DNA from: Klenkia sp. PcliD-1-E
GTDB taxonomy: Bacteria > Actinomycetota > Actinomycetes > Mycobacteriales > Geodermatophilaceae
Length of the DNA: 41,368 bases
Direction: 5' to 3'
Assembly: GCF_024124375.1 (NCBI RefSeq)
Contig: NZ_JAMXRZ010000026.1
Coordinates: 1 to 41,368, forward strand
The notes beneath the pieces are model-generated. The model worked only from the letters and a program-made list of their open reading frames with translations, was not told the origin of the DNA and searched no databases. Positions within the stretch are counted from its first letter, which is position 1, and each line of letters starts with the position of its first letter. This document shows, piece by piece, positions 1 through 7,605 of the stretch. A program made the translations under genes and the position numbers.

Positions 1-179
1 GGCGCGGCCGGACGGGTGGCCCGGGGGGTGGGCGCGGCGGAGCGCGGCGGCACGGTGCTCCCCCCGGCACCGGGTCGCGCCCGCGCCGGTGGCGGGCCGG
101 AGGTCGACCGGTGTCCACCGAGGGCATCGGGACGGCGCGCGGGCCGGTTGAGGTGGCTGACCCCGACGGGGTGGCCGGG
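1..179. other. left edge, no gene assigned
   Basis: Very GC-rich sequence at the window edge. Short open frames exist on both strands, but they are rich in Arg, Pro and Gly, which is what random high-GC frames look like. It may be intergenic or hold the end of a gene lying to the left. I see no terminator-type hairpin or clear promoter. Confidence 0.4.
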
Positions 180-368
180 TCACCCCTCCGGGTGAGCAGG
201 GGCCCACCACGCGCCGTGCTCGGCGCGCAGCGGCAACCGGGTGCGGTCGCCGTCCTCGGTGGTGACGACGAGCTCGACGCCCACGACGACCCGCCCGTCC
301 GGCGGTGCCAGCCGGTCCCCCGTGGCGAGGGGGACCGGCGGCAACCGGAAGGTGTCGCCCTCGGGCAC
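180..368 (-). CDS. small hypothetical protein downstream of citrate synthase
   Basis: A 62-residue frame starts with GTG two bases after the gltA stop, so it is probably translated with gltA. It opens with MPEGDTFRLPPVPL and ends with HGAWWAPAHPEG. The composition is balanced: beta-type stretches such as VVVGVELVVTT and a Trp pair, unlike the Arg/Pro-rich shadow frames around it. I do not recognise a family. There is no signal peptide or membrane segment. The position directly behind gltA is the main support for a real gene; a chance frame remains possible. Confidence 0.5.
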   Translation of the reverse strand: MPEGDTFRLPPVPLATGDRLAPPDGRVVVGVELVVTTEDGDRTRLPLRAEHGAWWAPAHPEG

Positions 369-370
369 GG

Positions 371-1681
371 TCAGCGCTGGTCGAGGGGCACGAAGTCGCG
401 GGCGGTGGGCCCGGTGTAGACCTGCCGGGGGCGGCCGATCTTCGTGGTGGGGTCCTCGATCATCTCGCGCCACTGGGCGATCCAGCCGGGCAGCCGGCCG
501 AGGGCGAACAGCACGGTGAACATCCGGGTCGGGAAGCCCATGGCCCGGTAGATCAGCCCGGTGTAGAAGTCGACGTTCGGGTAGAGCTTGCGCTGCACGA
601 AGTAGTCGTCGGTGAGCGCGACCTCCTCGAGCTGACGGGCGAGGTCGAGCAGCTCGCTGTTGCCGCCGAGCTTGTCCAGCACGGAGTCGGCGGTGGCCTT
701 CACGATGGCCGCGCGCGGGTCGTAGTTCTTGTAGACCCGGTGGCCGAAGCCCATCAGCTTGACGCCGGGCTCCTTGTCCTTGACCCGCTTGACGAACTTC
801 GGGATGTCGCCGCCGTCGCGCTGGATGGCCTCGAGCATCTCCAGCACCGACTGGTTGGCCCCGCCGTGCAGGGGGCCGAACAGCGCGTTGATGCCCGCGG
901 AGACCGACGCGAAGAGGTTGGCGTGCGAGGAGCCGACCAGCCGGACGGTGGAGGTGGAGCAGTTCTGCTCGTGGTCGGCGTGCAGCACGAACAGCATGTC
1001 CAGCGCCTTGACCAGCTCGGGGTCGGCCTCGTAGGGCTCGGCCGGGAAGCCGAAGGTCATCCGCAGGAAGTTCTCCACCAGGCCCAGGGAGTTGTCCGGG
1101 TAGAGGAACGGCTGGCCCACGGACTTCTTGTAGGCGTAGGCCGCGATGGTCGGCAGCTTGGCCAGCAGCCGGTAGGTGCTCATCTCGACCTGCGACTGGT
1201 CGAAGGGGTCCAGGGAGTCCTGGTAGAAGGTCGACAGGGCGCTCACCGCCGAGGACAGCACCGGCATCGGGTGCGCGTCGAGCGGGAAGCCCTTGAAGAA
1301 CTGCTTGAGGTCCTCGTGCAGCAGCGTGTGCCGGCGGATCTTGTTGTCGAACTCCTGCAGCTGGGCCGCGGTGGGCAGCTCGCCGTGGATCAGCAGGTAG
1401 GAGACCTCGACGAAGCTGGCCTTGCCGGCCAGCTGGTCGATCGGGTACCCGCGGTAGCGCAGGATGCCGGCGTCGCCGTCGATGTAGGTGATCGCGGACG
1501 TGCACGCGGCGGTGTTGACGAACCCGATGTCCAGTGCCACCTGCCCGGTGGTGGCCAGCAGCTTGCCGGTGTCGTACCCGTCCGACCCCTCGGTCGCCGG
1601 GCGCAGCGGCAGCTCCAGTTCACCCCCCGGGTAGTGCAGGGTGGCCGGACCGGGTACCTCGGTGTCTGCTGTAGCGCTCAT
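371..1681 (-). CDS. gltA: citrate synthase
   Basis: A 436-residue type II citrate synthase, which condenses oxaloacetate and acetyl-CoA at the entry to the TCA cycle in the cytoplasm. Visible motifs: HADHEQNCST near residue 234, LHGGANQ with the catalytic His near 272, GFGHRVYKNYDPRA with His near 314, and FYTGLIYRAMGFPTRMFTVLF carrying the catalytic Asp just before it. Length fits the large hexameric actinobacterial form. The ATG start gives the acidic N-terminal extension usual in this group. It lies 45 bp after fumC on the same strand but has its own TAGCGT box 9 nt before the ATG, so it is probably also transcribed alone, as a near-leaderless mRNA. Confidence 0.96.
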   Translation of the reverse strand: MSATADTEVPGPATLHYPGGELELPLRPATEGSDGYDTGKLLATTGQVALDIGFVNTAACTSAITYIDGDAGILRYRGYPIDQLAGKASFVEVSYLLIHGELPTAAQLQEFDNKIRRHTLLHEDLKQFFKGFPLDAHPMPVLSSAVSALSTFYQDSLDPFDQSQVEMSTYRLLAKLPTIAAYAYKKSVGQPFLYPDNSLGLVENFLRMTFGFPAEPYEADPELVKALDMLFVLHADHEQNCSTSTVRLVGSSHANLFASVSAGINALFGPLHGGANQSVLEMLEAIQRDGGDIPKFVKRVKDKEPGVKLMGFGHRVYKNYDPRAAIVKATADSVLDKLGGNSELLDLARQLEEVALTDDYFVQRKLYPNVDFYTGLIYRAMGFPTRMFTVLFALGRLPGWIAQWREMIEDPTTKIGRPRQVYTGPTARDFVPLDQR

Positions 1682-1690
1682 CGGGACAGG

Positions 1691-1696
1691 ACGCTA
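1691..1696 (-). promoter_or_regulatory. -10 element of gltA
   Basis: TAGCGT on the minus strand, 9 nt before the gltA ATG. It fits the actinobacterial TAnnnT -10 box and predicts a leaderless or very short leader. A near-palindrome at 1705-1720 (GGTGC, six bases, GCACC) lies just upstream, in the -35 zone. It could be an operator or a weak fumC terminator hairpin. Confidence 0.5.
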
Positions 1697-1726
1697 CCGA
1701 CTCCGGTGCCCCGGAGCACCACCGCC

Positions 1727-3121
1727 TCAGGGGTGGGTCATGGACAGCACGTCGAGGGCGGCGTCCAGCTGCTCCTCGGTGAGCTTGCCCTGGGCGACGT
1801 AGCCGCGCTCCACGACCACCTGGCGGATGGTCTTCTGCTCCTTGAGCGAGGTCTTGGCCACCACGGCGGCCTCCTCGTAGCCGATGTACTTGTTCAGCGG
1901 CGTCACGATCGACGGCGAGCTCTCCGCGTAGGTGCGGCACTGCTCCTCGTTCGCGGTGATGCCGTCGATGCACCGGTCGGCCAGCAGCGTCGAGACGTTG
2001 GCCAGCAGCCGGATCGACTCGAGCACGTTGCGGGCGATCAGCGGCAGGGTGACGTTGAGCTCGAAGGAGCCGGTGGTGCCGGCGAAGGTGACGGCGGCGT
2101 CGTTGCCGATGACCTGGGCGGCGACCTGGATCGCGGCCTCGGGCAGCACCGGGTTCACCTTGCCGGGCATGATCGACGAGCCGGGCTGCAGGTCGGGGAG
2201 GGCGATCTCGCCGAGGCCGGTGCGCGGGCCCGACCCCATCCACCGCAGGTCGTTGCAGATCTTCACCAGGCCGACGGCGATGGTCTTGAGCTGGCCGGAC
2301 GCCTCGACCAGGCCGTCGCGGGAGCTCTGCGCCTCGAAGTGGTCGCGCGCCTCGGTCAGCGGCAGCTGCATGTCCGCGGCGAGCTTCTGGATGATCTTGG
2401 CGGCGAACCCGGGCGGGGTGTTGATGCCGGTGCCGACCGCGGTGCCGCCCAGCGGCAGCTCGCCGATGCGGGGGAGCGAGGCCTGCAGCCGCTCGACGCC
2501 GTACCGGATCGCCGCGGCGTAGCCGCCGAACTCCTGGCCCAGGGTGACGGGGGTGGCGTCCATCAGGTGGGTGCGGCCGCTCTTGACCACGGTGGCGAAC
2601 TCGGTCGCCTTGCGCTCGAGGCTGGCGGCCAGGTGCTCCAGGGCCGGGACCAGGACGACGACGACGGCGCGGGTGGTGGCGATGTGGATGGCCGAGGGGA
2701 ACACGTCGTTGGAGGACTGCGAGGCGTTGACGTGGTCGTTGGGGTGCACCGACAGGCCGGAGGCGTCCGAGGCCAGGGTGGCGATGACCTCGTTGGTGTT
2801 CATGTTCGACGAGGTGCCCGAGCCGGTCTGGAAGACGTCGATCGGGAAGTGGGCGTCCCAGTCGCCGCGGGCGACCTCCTGCGCGGCGGCGTGGATGGCC
2901 TGGGCGACGTCGCCGTCGAGCACGCCGAGCTCGGCGTTCACCGTCGCGGCGGCGCCCTTGATGGCGGCCAGCGCCCCGATGAGCTCGCGCTCGATGGGGG
3001 TACCGCTGATCGGGAAGTTCTCCACGGCGCGCTGGGTCTGCGCCCGCCACTTCGCGTGCGCGGGTACCCGGACCTCGCCCATGGAGTCGTGCTCGATGCG
3101 GAAGTCCTGCTCGGTGGCCAC
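1727..3121 (-). CDS. fumC: class II fumarate hydratase
   Basis: A 464-residue iron-independent fumarase that interconverts fumarate and malate in the TCA cycle. It has [14 protein letters not shown] near residues 99-112, [14 protein letters not shown] near 126, [11 protein letters not shown], and the superfamily signature [11 protein letters not shown] near 314-324. I chose the GTG at 3121 because GGGAGA sits 5 nt upstream and the protein then begins as the family does; an upstream in-frame ATG at 3175 would add an unlikely basic extension. The order fumC-glpX-DUF4245 is conserved in mycobacteria. gltA follows on the same strand. Confidence 0.95.
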   Translation of the reverse strand: MATEQDFRIEHDSMGEVRVPAHAKWRAQTQRAVENFPISGTPIERELIGALAAIKGAAATVNAELGVLDGDVAQAIHAAAQEVARGDWDAHFPIDVFQTGSGTSSNMNTNEVIATLASDASGLSVHPNDHVNASQSSNDVFPSAIHIATTRAVVVVLVPALEHLAASLERKATEFATVVKSGRTHLMDATPVTLGQEFGGYAAAIRYGVERLQASLPRIGELPLGGTAVGTGINTPPGFAAKIIQKLAADMQLPLTEARDHFEAQSSRDGLVEASGQLKTIAVGLVKICNDLRWMGSGPRTGLGEIALPDLQPGSSIMPGKVNPVLPEAAIQVAAQVIGNDAAVTFAGTTGSFELNVTLPLIARNVLESIRLLANVSTLLADRCIDGITANEEQCRTYAESSPSIVTPLNKYIGYEEAAVVAKTSLKEQKTIRQVVVERGYVAQGKLTEEQLDAALDVLSMTHP

Positions 3122-3291
3122 GCTGCTCTCCCGGTGGGTTGGTCTCGGCTCGGACGGCACCCAGACCCTAGACACCGGTCGCGGGACGCTCTCGGCCCGG
3201 CCAGGTCACCGGATGATCACGAGGGGTGGCCGTTCGTGGGACCGGTCCCTACGATCCGCACGCCAGGGTCCGGAACCGAGGAGTCCACCAG

Positions 3292-4266
3292 ATGTCCCAA
3301 CCCCCCTACCCGCCCAACGACGGCCAGCAGCCCTGGGGCGGTGGCGGTGAGCAGCCCGGGCAGTCCGGGCAGCCCTGGGGCGGCCAGCAGGGTCAGCCGG
3401 GCCAGTACGGCCAGCAGCCCTCCTACGGCCAGCCGGGCCAGTACGGCCAGCAGCCCTCCTACGGCCAGCAGTCGCCCTACGGCCAGGACCAGTACGGGCA
3501 GCAGAACCAGTACGGCCAGCAGGGGCAGTACGGCCAGCAGGGCCAGTACGGGCAGCCCGGGCAGTACGGCCAGCCGCCCTACGGCCAGCCCCCGAAGAAC
3601 AACAAGAACACCGTGATCGCGCTGTCCATCGGCGCGGTCGTCGTGGTCGCGGCGGTCGTCGTGGGCCTCGTGCTGTTCCTGAACCGTGGCGACGACGACA
3701 CCGTCGCCACCCCGACCAGCACCTCGCAGCAGACCTCCACGTCGGCCTCGCGCACGACGTCGTCGGGGGCCTCCTCCAGCTCCTCCGGCGGGGGGTCGGT
3801 GCCGGCGGGTGAGTCCCCGTCCGGCCTGGGCGACGACGCGTCCCTCGACCAGCTCGCCGACTCCTGCTACGGCGAGGACTGGGCGGCCTGCGACGACCTC
3901 TGGCTGACCTCGGACATCGGCAGCGACTACGAGGAGTACGGCTCGACCTGCGGCCAGCGGACCAGCGAGACGTACGGGGGGTGCGCGGACCTCTACGGCG
4001 ACGGGTCGTCGAGCAGCTCGAGCGGTGGGTCCGGTGGCGGGTCCGGGGACGTGCCGCCGCCCGGGGCCAGCCCCGACGGTCTCGGTACCGATGCCGCCCT
4101 GAACCAGCTGGCGCAGAGCTGCTACGACGGCAACATGAGCGACTGCGACTCGCTGTTCTTCCAGTCCCTGGGCTCCGGCCTGGAGGCCTACAACGACTAC
4201 GGCGACTCCTGCGCGGGTCGTCAGCCGACCGGCACGGGGACGCCCTGCATCTCCGCCTTCGACTGA
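3292..4266 (+). CDS. single-pass membrane protein with Tyr-Gly-Gln repeats and two Cys4 domains
   Basis: 324 residues; start ATG 3292 with GAGGAG upstream. Residues 1-103 are low complexity (Gln, Gly, Tyr, Pro) with eleven YGQ units at Tyr 39, 45, 51, 57, 63, 68, 74, 80, 86, 92 and 97. One transmembrane helix spans about 107-130, then a Thr/Ser-rich linker. Outside are two related modules, about 172-236 and 256-324, each with a Gly-Leu-Gly-x-Asp opening, an SCY motif, a YG motif and four cysteines (192, 200, 220, 231 and 277, 285, 307, 319), probably paired as disulfides. The topology suggests a cytoplasmic sticky tail and an extracellular pair of folded units. Function is unknown; similar tails are common in actinobacterial membrane proteins. 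Confidence 0.85.
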   Translation: MSQPPYPPNDGQQPWGGGGEQPGQSGQPWGGQQGQPGQYGQQPSYGQPGQYGQQPSYGQQSPYGQDQYGQQNQYGQQGQYGQQGQYGQPGQYGQPPYGQPPKNNKNTVIALSIGAVVVVAAVVVGLVLFLNRGDDDTVATPTSTSQQTSTSASRTTSSGASSSSSGGGSVPAGESPSGLGDDASLDQLADSCYGEDWAACDDLWLTSDIGSDYEEYGSTCGQRTSETYGGCADLYGDGSSSSSSGGSGGGSGDVPPPGASPDGLGTDAALNQLAQSCYDGNMSDCDSLFFQSLGSGLEAYNDYGDSCAGRQPTGTGTPCISAFD

Positions 4267-4272
4267 CCGACC

Positions 4273-4339
4273 GTGCGTCGGTACCTGCCGACGCACCCGA
4301 CGACGACGGCCGGGCCCCTCGGGGACCCGGCCGTCGTCG
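4273..4339. terminator. bidirectional double-hairpin terminator
   Basis: Two hairpins fill the gap between the convergent membrane-protein gene and glpX. The first has 9-bp arms at 4273-4281 and 4288-4296 with a 6-nt loop. The second has 14-bp arms at 4301-4314 and 4326-4339, with further pairing possible in the loop. There is no U-tract, as is usual in high-GC actinobacteria. Confidence 0.7.
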
Positions 4340-4348
4340 CGCGCGGGA

Positions 4349-5404
4349 TCAGTAGTCGGAGCCGGCGGCGGAGTACTGGTTCAGCTTCTCCAGCGAGTGC
4401 AGGCTCTCGATGGCGCGGATGGTGCCCGACCGGGAGCGCATGACCAGCGACTGCGTGGTGCACCCGCCGGCGCGGTACTGCACGCCGCGCAGCAGCTCGC
4501 CGTCGGTGATGCCGGTGGCGACGAAGAACACGTCACCGCGGACCAGGTCGTCGATGTCGAGCACCCGGTCGAGGTCGTGGCCGGCGTCGATGGCCTTCTG
4601 CTTCTCGTCGTCGTCCTTGGGCATGAGCCGGCCCTGCAGCGCCCCGCCCATGCACTTGAGCGCGCAGGCGGTGATGATGCCCTCGGGTGTGCCGCCGATG
4701 CCCAGCAGCAGGTCCACGCCGGTGCCCTCGCGCGCCGCGGCGATGGCGCCGGCGACGTCGCCGTCGGTGATGAACTTGATCCGGGCGCCGGCGTCGCGGA
4801 CCTCCTGGGCCAGCGCCTCGTGCCGGGGCCGGTCGAGGATGACGACGGTGACGTCGGCCGGCCACGCCTTCTTGGCCTTGGCCACGCGGCGGATGTTCTC
4901 CTTCACCGGCAGCCGGATGTCGACCACGTCGGCCGCGATCGGCCCGGTGGCGATCTTGTCCATGTAGAAGACCGCGGACGGGTCGTACATCGCGCCGCGG
5001 TCGGCCACCGCGAGCACCGAGACCGCGTTCGGCATGCCCTTGGCCATCAGCGTGGTGCCGTCGACCGGGTCCACCGCGACGTCGCACTCGGCGCCGGTGC
5101 CGTCGCCGACCTCCTCGCCGTTGAACAGCATCGGGGCCTCGTCCTTCTCGCCCTCCCCGATGACGACGGTGCCGCGCATGCTCACCGTCTGGATCAGCGC
5201 GCGCATGGCGTCGACCGCCGCGCCGTCACCGCCGTTCTTGTCGCCCCGGCCGACCCAGCGGCCGGCCGCCATCGCTCCCGCCTCGGTGACCCGGACGAGC
5301 TCCAGCGCGAGGTTCCGGTCGGGGCGGATGCCGGTCGGCGGGGTCTGCTCGTGGAAGGCGGAGTGGTAGGTCGGGGCCGGGCCGTCGGGGACGGGCAGGG
5401 ACAA
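4349..5404 (-). CDS. glpX: class II fructose-1,6-bisphosphatase
   Basis: A 351-residue GlpX, the essential gluconeogenic phosphatase that turns fructose-1,6-bisphosphate into fructose-6-phosphate in actinobacteria. Metal and substrate motifs are intact: [17 protein letters not shown] near 52-68, [10 protein letters not shown] near 83, DPVDGTT near 112-118 and GIGGTPEGI further on. I chose TTG at 5404 because GAGGAGG sits 7 nt upstream; the frame continues further upstream but there reads antisense to the neighbouring gene. It is divergent from the DUF4245 gene, an arrangement also found in mycobacteria. The C-terminus [15 protein letters not shown] is typical of the family. Confidence 0.94.
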   Translation of the reverse strand: MSLPVPDGPAPTYHSAFHEQTPPTGIRPDRNLALELVRVTEAGAMAAGRWVGRGDKNGGDGAAVDAMRALIQTVSMRGTVVIGEGEKDEAPMLFNGEEVGDGTGAECDVAVDPVDGTTLMAKGMPNAVSVLAVADRGAMYDPSAVFYMDKIATGPIAADVVDIRLPVKENIRRVAKAKKAWPADVTVVILDRPRHEALAQEVRDAGARIKFITDGDVAGAIAAAREGTGVDLLLGIGGTPEGIITACALKCMGGALQGRLMPKDDDEKQKAIDAGHDLDRVLDIDDLVRGDVFFVATGITDGELLRGVQYRAGGCTTQSLVMRSRSGTIRAIESLHSLEKLNQYSAAGSDY

Positions 5405-5488
5405 CGGAGGACCTCCTCGGGGGGCCGCCGGACCGCCGGTGCACCGCCGGTCGACGGGATGGGGGAGCGCTGCTGCGATCCTAGGTCC

Positions 5489-6106
5489 ATGGCCGACACC
5501 GCACCTCAGGGTCAGCAGCGCTCCCCGGACGTCGAGCAGCAGATGGTGGCCAGCTCGTCGCAGGAGCGCGCGGCGAAGTTCACCGCGGCGAACATGGTGC
5601 GCTCGCTGCTGCCGCTGACGGTGATCGTGCTGGCCCTGGTCGGGCTGGTGGCGCTGCGGCAGAACGGCGTCGACCCGGTCCGCACGGTGGAGACCACGTC
5701 GGGCACCCAGCTGGCCGCGGCCCGGGCGGGCTACCAGCTGCTGGTGCCCCAGGGCCTGCCCGACGACTGGCGGGCCACCAGCGTGAACACCGACGCGGGC
5801 AACGCCACCGAGGCGGGCGACCCCGTCACGCTGGCCATCGGCTACCTCACCCCCGGTGAGGAGTACGCCGGCTTCGTCATCGGCGACGAGCCCCGGGCCG
5901 AGGACCTGGCCCGGGTGCTCGACGGCCGGTCGGGGGACACCCCGGTGCAGATCGGCGGGCGGCAGTGGACGCAGACCACCACCGCCCGCGGCGAGACCGC
6001 CTACCTGCTCGAGGACGGCGCCGCGACGGTCGCGGTCACCGGGTCGGCGTCCGACGAGGAGCTGCGCACCCTGGCCGCGTCCGTGCAGCCCTACCAGGCG
6101 GGGTAG
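5489..6106 (+). CDS. DUF4245 membrane-anchored protein
   Basis: 205 residues. A polar cytoplasmic N-terminus is followed by one transmembrane helix near residues 36-56 ([21 protein letters not shown]) and an extracellular domain with the DUF4245 look ([33 protein letters not shown]). It contains no cysteine pair or catalytic motif that I recognise. It is divergent from glpX, a linkage known across actinobacteria, but its role is unknown. The 5' region has GATCCT 6 nt before the ATG, an imperfect -10 match, so the mRNA may also be leaderless. Confidence 0.85.
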   Translation: MADTAPQGQQRSPDVEQQMVASSSQERAAKFTAANMVRSLLPLTVIVLALVGLVALRQNGVDPVRTVETTSGTQLAAARAGYQLLVPQGLPDDWRATSVNTDAGNATEAGDPVTLAIGYLTPGEEYAGFVIGDEPRAEDLARVLDGRSGDTPVQIGGRQWTQTTTARGETAYLLEDGAATVAVTGSASDEELRTLAASVQPYQAG

Positions 6107-6110
6107 CGGC

Positions 6111-6323
6111 TCACCCCTCGTCGGTGGGGGCGGCCCGCTGCAGCCGCTCGCGGGCCTCGTCGAGCCAGTGCTGGCACACCCCGGCCAGTTCCTCGCCGCG
6201 CTCCCACAGCGCCAACGACTCCTCCAGCGTGAGCCCACCGCCCTCCAGCTTGCGCACGACGTCGGCCAGCTCCTCGCGGGCCTGCTCGTAGCTCTGCGTC
6301 GGGGCCGGCTCCGGGGTGCTCAC
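6111..6323 (-). CDS. xseB: exodeoxyribonuclease VII small subunit
   Basis: A 70-residue XseB that binds XseA to make the exonuclease degrading single-stranded DNA to oligonucleotides. The family core [20 protein letters not shown], then [16 protein letters not shown], is plain, with a helical C-terminus. Its GTG start overlaps the xseA stop by 4 nt (GTGA), so translation is coupled. It ends 4 nt from the convergent DUF4245 stop. Confidence 0.93.
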   Translation of the reverse strand: MSTPEPAPTQSYEQAREELADVVRKLEGGGLTLEESLALWERGEELAGVCQHWLDEARERLQRAAPTDEG

Positions 6324-7540
6324 GGCTGCCCATCCTGCCGGTCCACGCGCACCGGGATGCGGCCGCCGGCCACCCGCACGAGCAGGGCCTGGCCGTCGGC
6401 CACCTCCTCGGGTGCGCGCACCAGGGCGCCGTCGGTCGTCTGCACCAGGGCGTAGCCGCGGTCCAGGGTGGCCTGCGGGGAGAGGGAGGCCACCCGCGCC
6501 CGGGCGTGCTCCAGGTCGCGGACGGCGAGGTCGACGCGGTGGGTGAGGGTGCGGGTGGCCCGGCTGCGCAGCGCCGCGACCTCGTCGCCGAGCCCGGCCA
6601 GCAGCCGCCCGGGCTCGGCCAGCGAGGGCCGGCTGCGCACCGACTCCAGCCAGCGCTCCTGTTGCTCCACCCGGGCGGTGACCAGTGCGCGGGCGCGGGC
6701 GCGCAACCCGTCGACGAGGCGCCGCTGCTCCCCGATCTCGGGCACCACCCGGTGGGCGGCGTCGGTGGGGGTGGCGGCCCGGACGTCGGCGGCGTGGTCG
6801 ACCAGGGTGGTGTCGGTCTCGTGGCCGACACCGGTGACCACCGGGGTCCGGCAGGCCGCGACCGCCCGTACCAGGCCCTCGTCCGAGAAGGGCAGCAGGT
6901 CCTCCACCGAACCGCCGCCGCGGGCCAGCACGATGACCTCCACCTCGGGGTCGCGGTCCAGCCGCTGCAGCGCCTCGACGACCTCCTCGGCCGCCGAGGG
7001 GCCCTGCACGGTGCAGTGCCGGACGACGAACCGGACGGCGGGCCAGCGGCGCCGCGCGGTGACCAGGACGTCGCGCTCGGCGGCGCTGCCCTTGCCGGTG
7101 ACCAGCCCGACGACGGCGGGGGCGAAGGGGAGCGGGCGCTTGCGGTGGACGTCGAAGAGGCCCTCGGCGGCCAGCAGAGTGCGGATCCGCTCGATGCGGG
7201 CCAGCAGCTCGCCCAGCCCGACGGCGCGGATCTCGGTGGCGCGCAGGGAGAACGACCCGCGGGCGACGTAGTAGTCCGGCCGCGCCCGGACGAGCACCCG
7301 GGCCCCCTCGGTCAGCGCCGCACCCGGCCGCTCGGCGACGTCCCGGGGGCAGGTGACCGGCACCGAGAGGTCGGCGGCGGTGTCGCGCAGGGTGAGGAAC
7401 ACCGTCGCCGACCCGCGCCGGGACAGCTGGGCCACCTGGCCCTCGACCCACACCTCGCCGAGGCGGCCGATCCAGTCGGCCACCTTGCGCGCCACGGTGC
7501 GAACCGGCCACGGCTGGTCCGGGGAGGACGGTGCGGTCAC
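6320..7540 (-). CDS. xseA: exodeoxyribonuclease VII large subunit
   Basis: A 406-residue catalytic subunit of exonuclease VII, acting in DNA repair and recombination. An N-terminal OB-fold runs over about residues 12-105 (VWVEGQVAQLSRRGSATVFLTLRD), followed by the nuclease core with VGLVTGKGSAAERDV, VIVLARGGGSVEDLLPFSDE and VTGVGHETDTTLVDHAAD. A helical region holding XseB follows. The start is GTG. It is the first gene of a two-gene unit with xseB and divergent from the penicillin-binding protein gene, with 65 bp between. Confidence 0.95.
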   Translation of the reverse strand: MTAPSSPDQPWPVRTVARKVADWIGRLGEVWVEGQVAQLSRRGSATVFLTLRDTAADLSVPVTCPRDVAERPGAALTEGARVLVRARPDYYVARGSFSLRATEIRAVGLGELLARIERIRTLLAAEGLFDVHRKRPLPFAPAVVGLVTGKGSAAERDVLVTARRRWPAVRFVVRHCTVQGPSAAEEVVEALQRLDRDPEVEVIVLARGGGSVEDLLPFSDEGLVRAVAACRTPVVTGVGHETDTTLVDHAADVRAATPTDAAHRVVPEIGEQRRLVDGLRARARALVTARVEQQERWLESVRSRPSLAEPGRLLAGLGDEVAALRSRATRTLTHRVDLAVRDLEHARARVASLSPQATLDRGYALVQTTDGALVRAPEEVADGQALLVRVAGGRIPVRVDRQDGQP

Positions 7541-7554
7541 GGGCCCGAGCCTGC

Positions 7555-7578
7555 CAGGTGCACCTGCAGGGAGCTCCC
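7555..7578. promoter_or_regulatory. two adjacent perfect palindromes between xseA and PBP gene
   Basis: CAGGTGCACCTG (7555-7566) and GGGAGCTCCC (7569-7578) are both perfect palindromes, separated by 2 bp, in the 65-bp divergent spacer. They could form an operator for either gene. I know of no regulator for this motif, and it is not an actinobacterial LexA box. Confidence 0.3.
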
Positions 7579-7605
7579 AGCCGGCGCCCAGGGGGCCGGG
7601 GCAGG

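Noticed and set aside
3390-3600. DNA repeats in the Tyr-Gly-Gln region as a possible CRISPR or mobile element
   Set aside because: The units are short, imperfect and in frame with a coding sequence, so they are protein repeats.
305-3616. 1103-residue plus-strand frame across gltA and fumC
   Set aside because: It is antisense to two clear enzyme genes and has the Val/Gly/Arg/His composition of a high-GC shadow frame; no domain is visible.
5477-5482. GATCCT as the DUF4245 -10 box
   Set aside because: The first two bases do not fit TA of TAnnnT, so I leave it as a possibility in the gene entry only.
4397-6106. 569-residue plus-strand frame that ends with the DUF4245 protein
   Set aside because: Its upstream part is antisense to glpX; only the part from ATG 5489 looks like a real protein.
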